This document shows, piece by piece, positions 1 through 6,331 of a stretch of DNA of 20,003 bases. The position numbers and the translations under genes are program-made. Origin of the DNA: Flavobacterium sp. (GTDB lineage Bacteria > Bacteroidota > Bacteroidia > Flavobacteriales > Flavobacteriaceae); the NCBI GenBank assembly GCA_030682755.1, contig JAUXNR010000251.1, positions 1-20,003 on the forward strand, written 5' to 3'. Below the pieces are notes generated by a model, which did not search any database, was not told the DNA's origin, and saw only the letters and a program-made list of their open reading frames with translations. Numbering within the stretch: the first letter of the stretch is position 1; each line of letters starts with the position of its first letter.

Positions 1-217
1 GGCATCCTCCGCACCACCCTACCAAAAGACTACGGCATAAACGGTTTCCTCCCCAAAGGGTACCCCTCCAATTATTCCGTTTCCTTTTGGTTTTTGCAAT
101 TGCCCATACCCTATGAAGGCTTTCTTTTTTTCCGTTTTTTCTTTTGGAAAAAAGTTTTGCGGAGCAGGAAGAAAAGGAAATGTAACAGTATTATAAATCA
201 TTTAAACAAGAAAAACT
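1..217. other. Gene-free leader upstream of ssb
   Basis: This stretch precedes the ssb start. Both strands have short open frames here (plus frame 1 is open from base 1 into ssb; a 60-codon frame lies on the minus strand), but neither has a recognisable domain or a convincing start, so I call no gene. Bases 124-133 and 146-154 form an imperfect inverted repeat (about 9 bp, one bulged T), followed by an A/G-rich run. It probably holds the promoter or leader of the maintenance operon, but I see no clean TAnnTTTG box. Confidence 0.4.
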
Positions 218-610
218 ATGAACATTACAGGAAGACTGACAAGGGATGCAGAAGTACGCACAACGTCACAAGAAAAACAAGTAGTAAACTTTTCAGTAGC
301 GACAAACGACAACTACCGCAACAGACAAGGAGAACGTGTAGAGCAAACAACATATTTCGACTGCTCCTATTGGATAACCCCAAATGTAGCCAAACTACTT
401 ACAAAAGGCACTTTGGTAGAATTATCGGGACGAGTAAGTACAAGAGCATGGACAGGCAAAGACGGAGAGCCAAGGTCAGGACTGAATTTCCATACCTCGC
501 AAATCAAACTGCACGGAGGTGGAAAGAGAGCAGAAACCGTACAGGTTACTTCACAAACTGAAAGTAGCAAGGGAACACCAAAGGGAACAGAGGACGACCT
601 CCCATTTTAA
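218..610 (+). CDS. ssb: Single-stranded DNA-binding protein (element-encoded SSB)
   Basis: A 130-aa SSB that would coat single-stranded DNA during conjugative transfer and replication of the element. Residues 1-100 match the SSB OB-fold: the N-terminal MNITGRLTRDAEVR, the central V-x-F-S-V-A-T-N-D strand with YRNRQGE, and the T-x-Y-F-D-C block. The tail is polar and ends in DDLPF, the acidic tip that recruits partner proteins (the usual form is DDDIPF). It is shorter than typical chromosomal SSBs because the linker is reduced to about 25 residues, as is common on mobile elements. ATG 218 lies at the start of the OB-fold, so the start is secure. It is the first gene of the plus-strand maintenance module, with the DUF932 gene 34 nt downstream. 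Confidence 0.95.
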   Translation: MNITGRLTRDAEVRTTSQEKQVVNFSVATNDNYRNRQGERVEQTTYFDCSYWITPNVAKLLTKGTLVELSGRVSTRAWTGKDGEPRSGLNFHTSQIKLHGGGKRAETVQVTSQTESSKGTPKGTEDDLPF

Positions 611-644
611 CAACGAGTATTTAAACATTTAAAATCATTATATC

Positions 645-1718
645 ATGGCACACAACATTAATTTCAACGAGAGAACAGGACGTTATTCATTCTTTAGCGT
701 ACAACAAAAAGCATGGCACAGTTTGGGGCAAATCGTGGAGCAATACCCAACAAGCGAAGAAGCTATCAAGCACGCAGGGTTAGATTACGAAGTCGTAAAA
801 TCCCCAATATTTACCAAAGGTTCGGGCATTATCGAAACAGCTAATGGCATCGAGATAGGCAGTAGCGAATTGGAAGTACCCAACTATTTCGCCAACATTC
901 GCACCGATAACAATACAGTATTGGGAGTAGTCGGTAAGGATTACCACATTGTACAAAATCGTGAAGCCTTTAATTTCTTTGATGCCATTGTAGGCGGTGG
1001 TGAGGGTATTCTCTATGAAACCGCAGGAGCGTTAGGCAACGGAGAACGCATTTTTATCACAGCCAAACTGCCCGACTATATCCGAGTAGGCAATGGCGAT
1101 GATGTAACGGAAAAGTACATTTTCCTGACCACTTCGCACGATGGTAGCGGAAGTATCACAGCCGCATTTACACCTATCAGAATTGTTTGCCAAAACACCC
1201 TTAACGCTTCGTTACGCAGTATGACCAATGTAGTACGTATCAAACACACTTCGGGGGCAAAACAGCGTATCGAGAATGCCCACAAGATTATGGGGTTAGC
1301 TAACACATTGAGCAACCAGTTAGAGGGCATATTTAATGAGTGGGCAAAGGTAAAGGTAACAGACCGAGAGGTAAGAAAGTTAATCCAAATGGTACTTTGC
1401 CCGAACAAGGAAATGCTTGACCTAATCAAAAAAGGTGCGGAAGATGAAGTTTCCACCGTGTTCAAAAACACCGTTGATGATGCCTTTTCTTATGCAATGA
1501 TAAGCGATACCCAACAAATGGACACGACCAAAGGTACTTTGTTCGGAGCATATAATGCAGTTACAGGCTACTATCAGAATGTAAGAAATTACAAAAACGA
1601 TGAAGCCAAATTACAGAGCATTGTATTGGGCGGAACTGCCCAACTCAAATCACAGAAAGCATTTGAACTATGTACCGCCTTTGCAATGGATGGTGCGGAA
1701 ACCTTTAACCTTAATTAA
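645..1718 (+). CDS. DUF932 family phage/plasmid-like protein (TIGR03299 type)
   Basis: A 357-aa protein of the DUF932 family, widespread on phages, plasmids and conjugative elements; its biochemical function is not established. The N-terminal region has the typical WHSLG block about 26 residues in and an LDYEV segment. The middle carries VVGKDYHIVQN-type and TTSHDGSGSITAAFTPIRIVCQNTL blocks, which are hallmarks of the family. The C-terminal half is helical. No signal peptide or membrane segment is seen. The length is normal and the frame is intact. ATG 645 (MAHNINF) is the only sensible start. The gene lies 34 nt after ssb and is followed by a hairpin before the next gene. A role in element maintenance or countering host functions is inferred from context only. 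Confidence 0.85.
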   Translation: MAHNINFNERTGRYSFFSVQQKAWHSLGQIVEQYPTSEEAIKHAGLDYEVVKSPIFTKGSGIIETANGIEIGSSELEVPNYFANIRTDNNTVLGVVGKDYHIVQNREAFNFFDAIVGGGEGILYETAGALGNGERIFITAKLPDYIRVGNGDDVTEKYIFLTTSHDGSGSITAAFTPIRIVCQNTLNASLRSMTNVVRIKHTSGAKQRIENAHKIMGLANTLSNQLEGIFNEWAKVKVTDREVRKLIQMVLCPNKEMLDLIKKGAEDEVSTVFKNTVDDAFSYAMISDTQQMDTTKGTLFGAYNAVTGYYQNVRNYKNDEAKLQSIVLGGTAQLKSQKAFELCTAFAMDGAETFNLN

Positions 1719-1727
1719 ATAACAAAC

Positions 1728-1755
1728 AGGCTACCGCTTTAAACGGTGGTAGCCT
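1728..1755 (+). repeat. Inverted repeat (8-bp stem) between the DUF932 and YubB-like genes
   Basis: AGGCTACC at 1728-1735 is the exact reverse complement of GGTAGCCT at 1748-1755, with a 12-nt loop. It lies 10 nt after the DUF932 stop and ends 15 nt before the next ATG. No T-run follows, so it is not a canonical terminator. An mRNA processing or attenuation hairpin, or a protein-binding palindrome, is possible. Confidence 0.6.
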
Positions 1756-1770
1756 ATAAAAACAACAACT

Positions 1771-2247
1771 ATGGCAAATTGGTGCAGTAACACGGTTGTT
1801 TTCGAGGGCAAACCCGAAGCAATCAAACAGATACAACAGCTTTTCCAAGCAATGAAGGAAAAGGAAGATAAGACCGAAGAAGGGCAACTGCCCGACTATT
1901 CGAGCGATACCAACGGAGGGTATTTCTTCGATATTTATTGGAACGAGGGAGACGAGGGCGTATTTCAGTATGAAACTAAATGGTCGCCCAATACAGAAGT
2001 GTTAAGAAACATGGCGGAAAAATATAAAGTGAATTTTATACAGGACTATGAGGAAATGGGAAACGGAGTATATGGCAGGGCAAGTTATCAAAATGGGATT
2101 TTGGACGATGTGTGTTTGAGCGATGAAGAACTGGAAACCTATTCTTTTGATGAAGAAACGGACACTTACCATTTCGAGGGGGAAACATACGATAGCGATT
2201 GTGAGATATTGGAAACGCTTTTAGAACGCAAACTATCATTCCTATGA
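1771..2247 (+). CDS. DUF1281/YubB-Api92-like ferredoxin-fold protein
   Basis: A 158-aa acidic soluble protein. It begins MANWCSNTVVFEG, the characteristic start of the plasmid/phage DUF1281 (YubB, Api92-like ferredoxin-like domain) group, in which an N-W-C-x-N-x-x-x-x-x-G strand opens the fold. An aromatic block around W75-W91 (IYWNEGDEG, then TKWSPNTEVL) is also family-like. The C-terminal third is rich in Asp and Glu (EETDTYHFEGETYDSDCE), which may mean DNA mimicry or simply a solubility tail. Function is unknown; relatives sit on conjugative plasmids and phages. Its stop overlaps the next start by 4 nt (ATGA at 2244), which indicates translational coupling. Confidence 0.75.
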   Translation: MANWCSNTVVFEGKPEAIKQIQQLFQAMKEKEDKTEEGQLPDYSSDTNGGYFFDIYWNEGDEGVFQYETKWSPNTEVLRNMAEKYKVNFIQDYEEMGNGVYGRASYQNGILDDVCLSDEELETYSFDEETDTYHFEGETYDSDCEILETLLERKLSFL

Positions 2248-2453
2248 AAATAACAGACTTGAACGGATGCTCCATTGAGGTAACGAACCTTAAAGAAGCT
2301 ATTGAAATGGCAAGGCAATACAAAGAGTACCGCCACGAGGATAAAAGTTTCTCCGAGTTCGACAAACGACAAAAAGCCTATTGGGAGGATATGCACGAGA
2401 AACTCAAAGCAATAAAAAAGCAAGTAACAATAACTAAAATCGAAAAGCAATGA
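2244..2453 (+). CDS. Small hypothetical protein between YubB-like and PRTRC E genes
   Basis: A 69-aa charged soluble protein, basic at the C terminus (ending TITKIEKQ). No domain is recognised. It starts with an MKITDLNGCSIEV beta-hairpin-like segment, followed by a long amphipathic helix rich in Lys, Glu, Tyr and Arg. It is supported as a real gene by 4-nt ATGA overlaps on both sides, with the upstream gene at 2244 and with PRTRC E at 2450. This tight packing suggests co-translation and a role in the same maintenance module. The function cannot be inferred. Confidence 0.7.
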   Translation: MKITDLNGCSIEVTNLKEAIEMARQYKEYRHEDKSFSEFDKRQKAYWEDMHEKLKAIKKQVTITKIEKQ

Positions 2454-3055
2454 ACACAAATTTTTTCAATCAAATACAGCAGTTGGACTTTACAGGAGTA
2501 TTGCAACTGAACATTTCAAAAGGAATAGAAAGCAACCTAATTGTAACGGTTATGCTCAACAACGAACAATGCGGAGATAACGCCAAAAACGGTATTCCCC
2601 CATTGACATTTAACGCCACGCCCCAAGAATTTGACGAGGGATTTTTTGAGCAGATAACCAAACCTATACAAAAGGTATCGGGATTAATGGTGGATATGGA
2701 AAAATTCCTAAAACAATTGGAAGAAGTTAAAAAGCAATCCGCAATCGAAAAGGAAAAAACCGAGAAAGCCAAAAAGGAGAAAGAAGCCAAAGACAAGAAG
2801 TTTAAAGATGCAATGGCAAAGGTGGACGAGTTGGAGAAAGAGGGCAAATTCCGTGAAGCGTGGATAAAAGTTCCTGATATAACGGAGTGTCCCGAAAAAG
2901 CGGACGAGATACGCAAACGCAAAACATCATTGTCCGACAAGTTTGGAACACCGAGCCTTTTCGGGGCAATGGAAGAAGCAAAACCCGAACCGCAAAAAGA
3001 GGAAGAAGTTACTGCCGATTATCCCATTGATGAAGCGGACGAAGAACAATATTAA
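2450..3055 (+). CDS. PRTRC system protein E
   Basis: A 201-aa protein matching PRTRC E of the ParB-related/ThiF-related cassette. The N-terminal 75 residues form a beta-rich domain (LQLNISKGIESNLIVTVMLNN, then G-x-PPLTFNATPQEFDEGFF). Residues about 80-130 are a Lys/Glu-rich coiled coil with several KEK/KAK heptads. A short C-terminal region ends in an acidic tail (ADYPIDEADEEQY). Function is unknown in the family; it is found with PRTRC B, C, F and ThiF. It overlaps the upstream gene by ATGA at 2450 and is followed after 18 nt by PRTRC C. No membrane segment or signal peptide is visible. Confidence 0.8.
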   Translation: MNTNFFNQIQQLDFTGVLQLNISKGIESNLIVTVMLNNEQCGDNAKNGIPPLTFNATPQEFDEGFFEQITKPIQKVSGLMVDMEKFLKQLEEVKKQSAIEKEKTEKAKKEKEAKDKKFKDAMAKVDELEKEGKFREAWIKVPDITECPEKADEIRKRKTSLSDKFGTPSLFGAMEEAKPEPQKEEEVTADYPIDEADEEQY

Positions 3056-3073
3056 CACTTAAAAACGAGCATT

Positions 3074-3292
3074 ATGTTATTAGCAACCCAATTAGAGCGA
3101 GTATTCATACTCAAAGATAAAGGACAGGACATCAAATTGACCGACCCCGAACCACGTTGGAGCGTGGAAGCCGTAATGAATTTTTACGCCAATATGTACC
3201 CGATTTTGACCACTGCCAAAGTATCTGCACCGCAAATCAAAGATGATGCAGTAGAGTACAAATTTGAGAGCGTAATGGGAACGAAAGGTTAA
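3074..3292 (+). CDS. PRTRC system protein C (prokaryotic ubiquitin-like protein)
   Basis: A 72-aa protein matching PRTRC C, which from family knowledge I associate with the Prok_Ub ubiquitin-like fold. The sequence fits: a beta-hairpin (ERVFILKDKGQDIKLTDP), a helix (SVEAVMNFYANMYP), then two further strands (TTAKVSAPQIKD and VEYKFESV). It ends in MGTKG, so the C-terminal residue is Gly, as needed if a ThiF/E1-type enzyme adenylates the tail. It lies between PRTRC E and the F-like gene, upstream of the E2-like B and E1-like ThiF genes. Conjugation activity has not been shown here and is inferred. Confidence 0.85.
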   Translation: MLLATQLERVFILKDKGQDIKLTDPEPRWSVEAVMNFYANMYPILTTAKVSAPQIKDDAVEYKFESVMGTKG

Positions 3293-3308
3293 CCAAAATT
3301 ATAAAACG

Positions 3309-4475
3309 ATGAATTATGCAACACAATATCATATCGGGAACAATCAGCATACCCGAACAGAAACGACAACAGCAGTTATACCGACAATTGGGCGAGTTCG
3401 CAAATTGGCTACAAAGACCAAAGGACACAAGCCAAGTGCAGAAAGACAAACAGAAATCCGTACCCATAGCAATGCTACCAATGGTATTCTAAAATGTACG
3501 TTTCTACCAAAATTGAAAACAGCACAATCTGTACAGGCTTGTCAGAAAACGGAGAGGGATTTCTATAAGTCCCTTTCCAAACTTGGCGACCATTACAGTA
3601 TTGAACCAATGCAGACCAAAAATTTTGAGTTTCCCTACAATATAGCATTGGCTATGTGGGATATGGAAGCCAAAATAAAACGCACCCATATCAATTGGGA
3701 TAGTTTCAAATTGGTACAGGACAGTAAGAAAATCTACTTCACAAGTGAGGAACGATACAGTACAGGTACAACCTTGTATTATATTCCTATTGTACCACTC
3801 TTTCAAATGCTCAAAGACCCCAAGCGTAAAAAGACCACACAGCTACTTATATCAGTATGCAGTTATCTGTACCATATCGCCCAAATTCCATATTACAGGC
3901 AGGAAGACAGTTATTTGTATTGGCTCTACGAAATGATGAACGATTGGGTGGAACAAGACGATGAAATAGACGAAACCGAAGCGTACAAAAGTGAGTTGAG
4001 AAATGCCGAATATTTAGGCGATAAAATTGAACAAAAGCTATTCAACCGTATTAATCTAAAGGTATTTGAACAGCGTTTGAGCCGATTTAAAAGCCTTGAT
4101 ACATTCGACAGGGAATGTTGGCAAGTTGCTTGTAATGCCTTTGCACTTTATACGGAATATCCCACAGCAAGCATTTTCAGAAACGCACCATTGCCTGAAC
4201 AAGACCCCTATGATGATGATTACGAAAATGAAGTAATCGGAATGGAAAAGTACATTTCATTTGTCGCAGATACAAAAGGTTGGCTATATGAAAGCATTGC
4301 AGACAGCATCAACAATGAATTTAACGAATATGGAGCAATGGAAGAACCTACCATATCCAAGCGATTTGATGGAAGCGAAATACCAACAACCAACCTCGAT
4401 TTTGAGAACCGTCTGTTTGATTTATTGAATGATTTGAGTGGATTATTATACGAATACAAAATAATAGAAAAATGA
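3309..4475 (+). CDS. PRTRC F-like protein (hypothetical; start uncertain)
   Basis: A protein of up to 388 aa in the position where PRTRC cassettes carry protein F. It is soluble and mostly helical from about residue 100 onward (YNIALAMWDMEAK, QLLISVCSYLYHIAQIPYY, ENRLFDLLNDLSGLLYEYK). No catalytic motif is recognised, and the F assignment rests mainly on gene order. The first ~70 residues (3309-3512) are rich in Thr, Arg and Asn and poor in hydrophobic residues, and a second frame (3316-3492) overlaps them, so the true start may be TTG 3513 or ATG 3609 (M101). The body is AT-rich: 17 of 60 bases are G or C at 4021-4080, against 31 of 60 in the ThiF gene. The stop overlaps the PRTRC B start by ATGA at 4472. 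Confidence 0.6.
   Translation: MNYATQYHIGNNQHTRTETTTAVIPTIGRVRKLATKTKGHKPSAERQTEIRTHSNATNGILKCTFLPKLKTAQSVQACQKTERDFYKSLSKLGDHYSIEPMQTKNFEFPYNIALAMWDMEAKIKRTHINWDSFKLVQDSKKIYFTSEERYSTGTTLYYIPIVPLFQMLKDPKRKKTTQLLISVCSYLYHIAQIPYYRQEDSYLYWLYEMMNDWVEQDDEIDETEAYKSELRNAEYLGDKIEQKLFNRINLKVFEQRLSRFKSLDTFDRECWQVACNAFALYTEYPTASIFRNAPLPEQDPYDDDYENEVIGMEKYISFVADTKGWLYESIADSINNEFNEYGAMEEPTISKRFDGSEIPTTNLDFENRLFDLLNDLSGLLYEYKIIEK
3316..3492 (+). CDS. Possible overlapping small ORF (58 aa) at the 5' end of the PRTRC F-like gene
   Basis: An ATG at 3316, seven bases after ATG 3309, opens a second frame of 58 codons ending in TAA at 3490-3492. The product starts MQHNIISGTISIPEQ and continues with a Gln-rich helix and LGEFANWLQRP. 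It reads more like a normal protein than the overlapping 388-aa frame does, though purine use at first codon positions favours the longer frame. Either this is a separate small gene and the F-like gene starts later, or it is a shadow frame. No homolog is recognised. Confidence 0.35.
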   Translation: MQHNIISGTISIPEQKRQQQLYRQLGEFANWLQRPKDTSQVQKDKQKSVPIAMLPMVF

Positions 4476-5194
4476 ATAATACAACCGACATAACAGACCA
4501 TTTTGGCACATTGTACCATCCAAAATCTGCTTTGGTTTTTTATGAAGCCAAAGGAACTGAAACCTATATGTATGTGGAGCATTTCGATATGGACAGCAAC
4601 GGAACGCCTATCAATGCCCATCCATTAACCGTAAAGGAAGCTAATGTTTTGGCAAAAGCTTTACAGACCGATGAAGAAAAGAACCAAGCCTTTTTAAAAC
4701 CAAAAGGAATCTTACCGACAAACATTCTGCATTTCAATCCGAATGTTGAAAAAGGTACAGTATTATGGTACACCAAAGCACAGAAAAGGCAACTGTATTT
4801 TGTGGATAGTTTGGGCATCCCTAATGGAATAGCACAAGTACCGCCCATGCTTTGGTTGGCGAACAAAAGCAGTCTTACAGTATTTGCATTGGCAAACGAC
4901 AGAAGACCCACCGAGAAAACGCCATTGCATTATGCACCTTTCTTCAATATCTACGAAAAGGGCAATGTTTGTATGGGTACTGTTGGCATTGATATTAAAA
5001 ATTCGGCTTCGGTTGAGGAATTTATACAGGCGTGGGAACATTATTTTTTCAATTCCTATTTCAGCCATTCCTTATGCGAGAACTTGACAAAAACAAACAT
5101 TGTAAACCTTTGGAAAGACCTTGTTGGTACTGACAAGCCTTTTCCGAAAGAAGCATTGAAAAAGAATAACAAAACCCTTAAAAATCTATTGTGA
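4472..5194 (+). CDS. PRTRC system protein B (E2-like fold)
   Basis: A 240-aa protein matching PRTRC B, which from family knowledge I associate with the Prok-E2_D branch of E2 ubiquitin-conjugating-like domains. Visible family blocks are the YHPKSALVFYE strand near residue 15, LHFNP around 87, a beta segment GTVLWYTKAQKRQLYFVD (95-112), PPMLWLA (124-130), PLHYAPFFNIYEKGNVCMG (151-169), and a C-terminal WEHYFFNSYFSH (188-199). Cys167 in the last conserved loop, or His153, could be the active site, but this is a guess. It is coupled by ATGA to the F-like gene upstream and by TGATG to ThiF downstream, so B and ThiF are very likely made together. Confidence 0.85.
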   Translation: MNNTTDITDHFGTLYHPKSALVFYEAKGTETYMYVEHFDMDSNGTPINAHPLTVKEANVLAKALQTDEEKNQAFLKPKGILPTNILHFNPNVEKGTVLWYTKAQKRQLYFVDSLGIPNGIAQVPPMLWLANKSSLTVFALANDRRPTEKTPLHYAPFFNIYEKGNVCMGTVGIDIKNSASVEEFIQAWEHYFFNSYFSHSLCENLTKTNIVNLWKDLVGTDKPFPKEALKKNNKTLKNLL

Positions 5195-6000
5195 TGGGAA
5201 CAGAAAAAACCGCAGTGCATTTTACGGACAATTACCTGCTCAGTCCGACCAATCCGATTTCGCTAAACCTTATCGGGGCAGGTGGCACAGGCTCAAAAGT
5301 ATTGACCGCCCTGATGGAAATAAACGAGAGCCTGATAGCGTTGGGACACGCAGGGTTGCAGGTACGCCTTTGGGATGATGACATTATCACGAGTGCCAAT
5401 TTGGGCAGACAGCGTTTTGCAGAAAGTGAAACAGGATTATACAAATCCGTTACCTTGATCAATCGTTGCAACCGCTGGGCAGGAACAAATTGGAAAGCCG
5501 AAACGGTAAAATTTGAAAAGGATAAATTCGGAAGATTGCCCGAAAAAGCAAGGGCAATCATTACTATTACGTGTGTGGACAATGTACAGGCGAGGTTTGG
5601 CGTTGCTGAAATCCTAAAAGAAACAAGCTACCGAAGACACTACCAAGATGAACCAAAATATTGGATGGACTTTGGCAACAGCCAAGATACAGGGCAGGTA
5701 CTGCTATCTACTATCGGAGCGATAAAACAACCCAATTCAGAGAAATACCGAACGGTGGCAAGCCTGCCTTTTGTTACGGATGAATTTGGCGAATTGCTGA
5801 AGCAATCCGAACAAGGGGACAACACGCCAAGTTGCTCACTTGCCGAAGCATTGGAAAACCAGGATTTGTTTATCAATTCATCATTGACACAAATGGGGTG
5901 TTCCTTGTTGTGGAACTTGTTCCGCACGGGAATGACCGAATACAAGGGATTTTTTCACAATCTGAAAGATTTCCGAACGCACCCGATAAAAGTAGCCTAA
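5194..6000 (+). CDS. PRTRC system ThiF-family protein (E1-like adenylyltransferase)
   Basis: A 268-aa ThiF/MoeB/E1-type protein that would adenylate the C terminus of a small partner, most likely the neighbouring PRTRC C. The Rossmann ATP-binding loop LIGAGGTGS lies at residues 26-34, the acidic W-D-D-D after the second strand at 60-63, the E1 signature N-L-G-R-Q at 69-73, and the Mg-side C-V-D-N at 127-130. Cys214 in a T-P-S-C-S-L context is the candidate thiolate. No CxxC zinc pairs are seen. A GTG at 5191 would add one residue, but ATG 5194 overlaps the PRTRC B stop as TGATG and is preferred. It is the last gene of the plus-strand module; a hairpin follows about 150 nt downstream. Confidence 0.88.
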   Translation: MGTEKTAVHFTDNYLLSPTNPISLNLIGAGGTGSKVLTALMEINESLIALGHAGLQVRLWDDDIITSANLGRQRFAESETGLYKSVTLINRCNRWAGTNWKAETVKFEKDKFGRLPEKARAIITITCVDNVQARFGVAEILKETSYRRHYQDEPKYWMDFGNSQDTGQVLLSTIGAIKQPNSEKYRTVASLPFVTDEFGELLKQSEQGDNTPSCSLAEALENQDLFINSSLTQMGCSLLWNLFRTGMTEYKGFFHNLKDFRTHPIKVA

Positions 6001-6149
6001 ATGCCAAAATCGGCGGGCAAAAATGCAATTCCTTACTACGGTCGGAAACGAATTTTTGCATTTAAAATTGGTGCAACCCCTTTGTCAAAATGTACCGCTA
6101 CACATTTCCCTTCCCTTACATCTTACCAAGCAGGTTGCTAGATTTTTAC

Positions 6150-6170
6150 ATGGGATATTCACTATCCCAT
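6150..6170 (+). terminator. Possible terminator hairpin after the PRTRC operon
   Basis: ATGGGATA (6150-6157) and TATCCCAT (6163-6170) form a perfect 8-bp stem with a 5-nt loop, followed by the T-rich run TTGTTGTGTTT. The stem has only three G-C pairs, so it is weak. It is placed where the last plus-strand PRTRC gene should end its transcript. Confidence 0.4.
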
Positions 6171-6189
6171 TTGTTGTGTTTAAGACTGA

Positions 6190-6226
6190 CTTCTTTTCTT
6201 TTCAAATAGCGACCAAAGAAAAGAAG
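6190..6226. repeat. Homopurine/homopyrimidine inverted repeat (12-bp stem)
   Basis: CTTCTTTTCTTT (6190-6201) is the exact reverse complement of AAAGAAAAGAAG (6215-6226), with a 13-nt loop. One arm is all pyrimidine and the other all purine. It could act as a weak bidirectional terminator or be a remnant of an inserted repeat. It lies just ahead of the first cargo gene. Confidence 0.6.
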
Positions 6227-6293
6227 CAAAAGAACGTCGCAGAATTGATTTGGATTTTATCTTTTTGAAAGTTACAGAACCTGTTAAATTGAT

Positions 6294-6301
6294 TAAATTT
6301 G
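6294..6301 (+). promoter_or_regulatory. TAnnTTTG (-7) box, candidate promoter of the 329-aa cargo gene
   Basis: TAAATTTG matches the Bacteroidetes -7 consensus TAnnTTTG and lies 30 nt before ATG 6332. The nearest TTTG that could serve as a -33 element (6264-6267) is about 26 nt upstream, longer than usual, so the call is tentative. Confidence 0.35.
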
Positions 6302-6331
6302 AGGTCTGCTAGTAACACTATAAATTTCAAA

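Larger units (their letters stand above)
6001..6331. other. Gene-free spacer between the PRTRC module and the cargo island
   Basis: About 330 nt without a convincing gene; the one plus-strand frame here (6023-6268) has no family features. It contains a loose inverted repeat AAATGCAA/TTGCATTT (6021-6028 and 6056-6063), a compact hairpin (6150-6170), a pyrimidine/purine inverted repeat (6190-6226) and a TAAATTTG box (6294-6301). It marks the switch from GC-richer element genes to AT-rich cargo and probably ends the PRTRC transcript. Confidence 0.6.

Noticed and set aside
19..201. 60-codon minus-strand frame in the ssb leader
   Set aside because: No recognisable domain, no clear ribosome site and opposite orientation to the module; an overlapping open plus frame suggests compositional chance.
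94..561. 155-codon plus-strand frame overlapping ssb
   Set aside because: Runs out of frame through the well-supported ssb gene; the product is rich in Arg, Lys and Thr and looks like a shadow.
6023..6268. 81-codon plus-strand frame in the spacer after ThiF
   Set aside because: It crosses the hairpins at 6150 and 6190, has no family features, and its tail is the translation of the purine/pyrimidine repeat.
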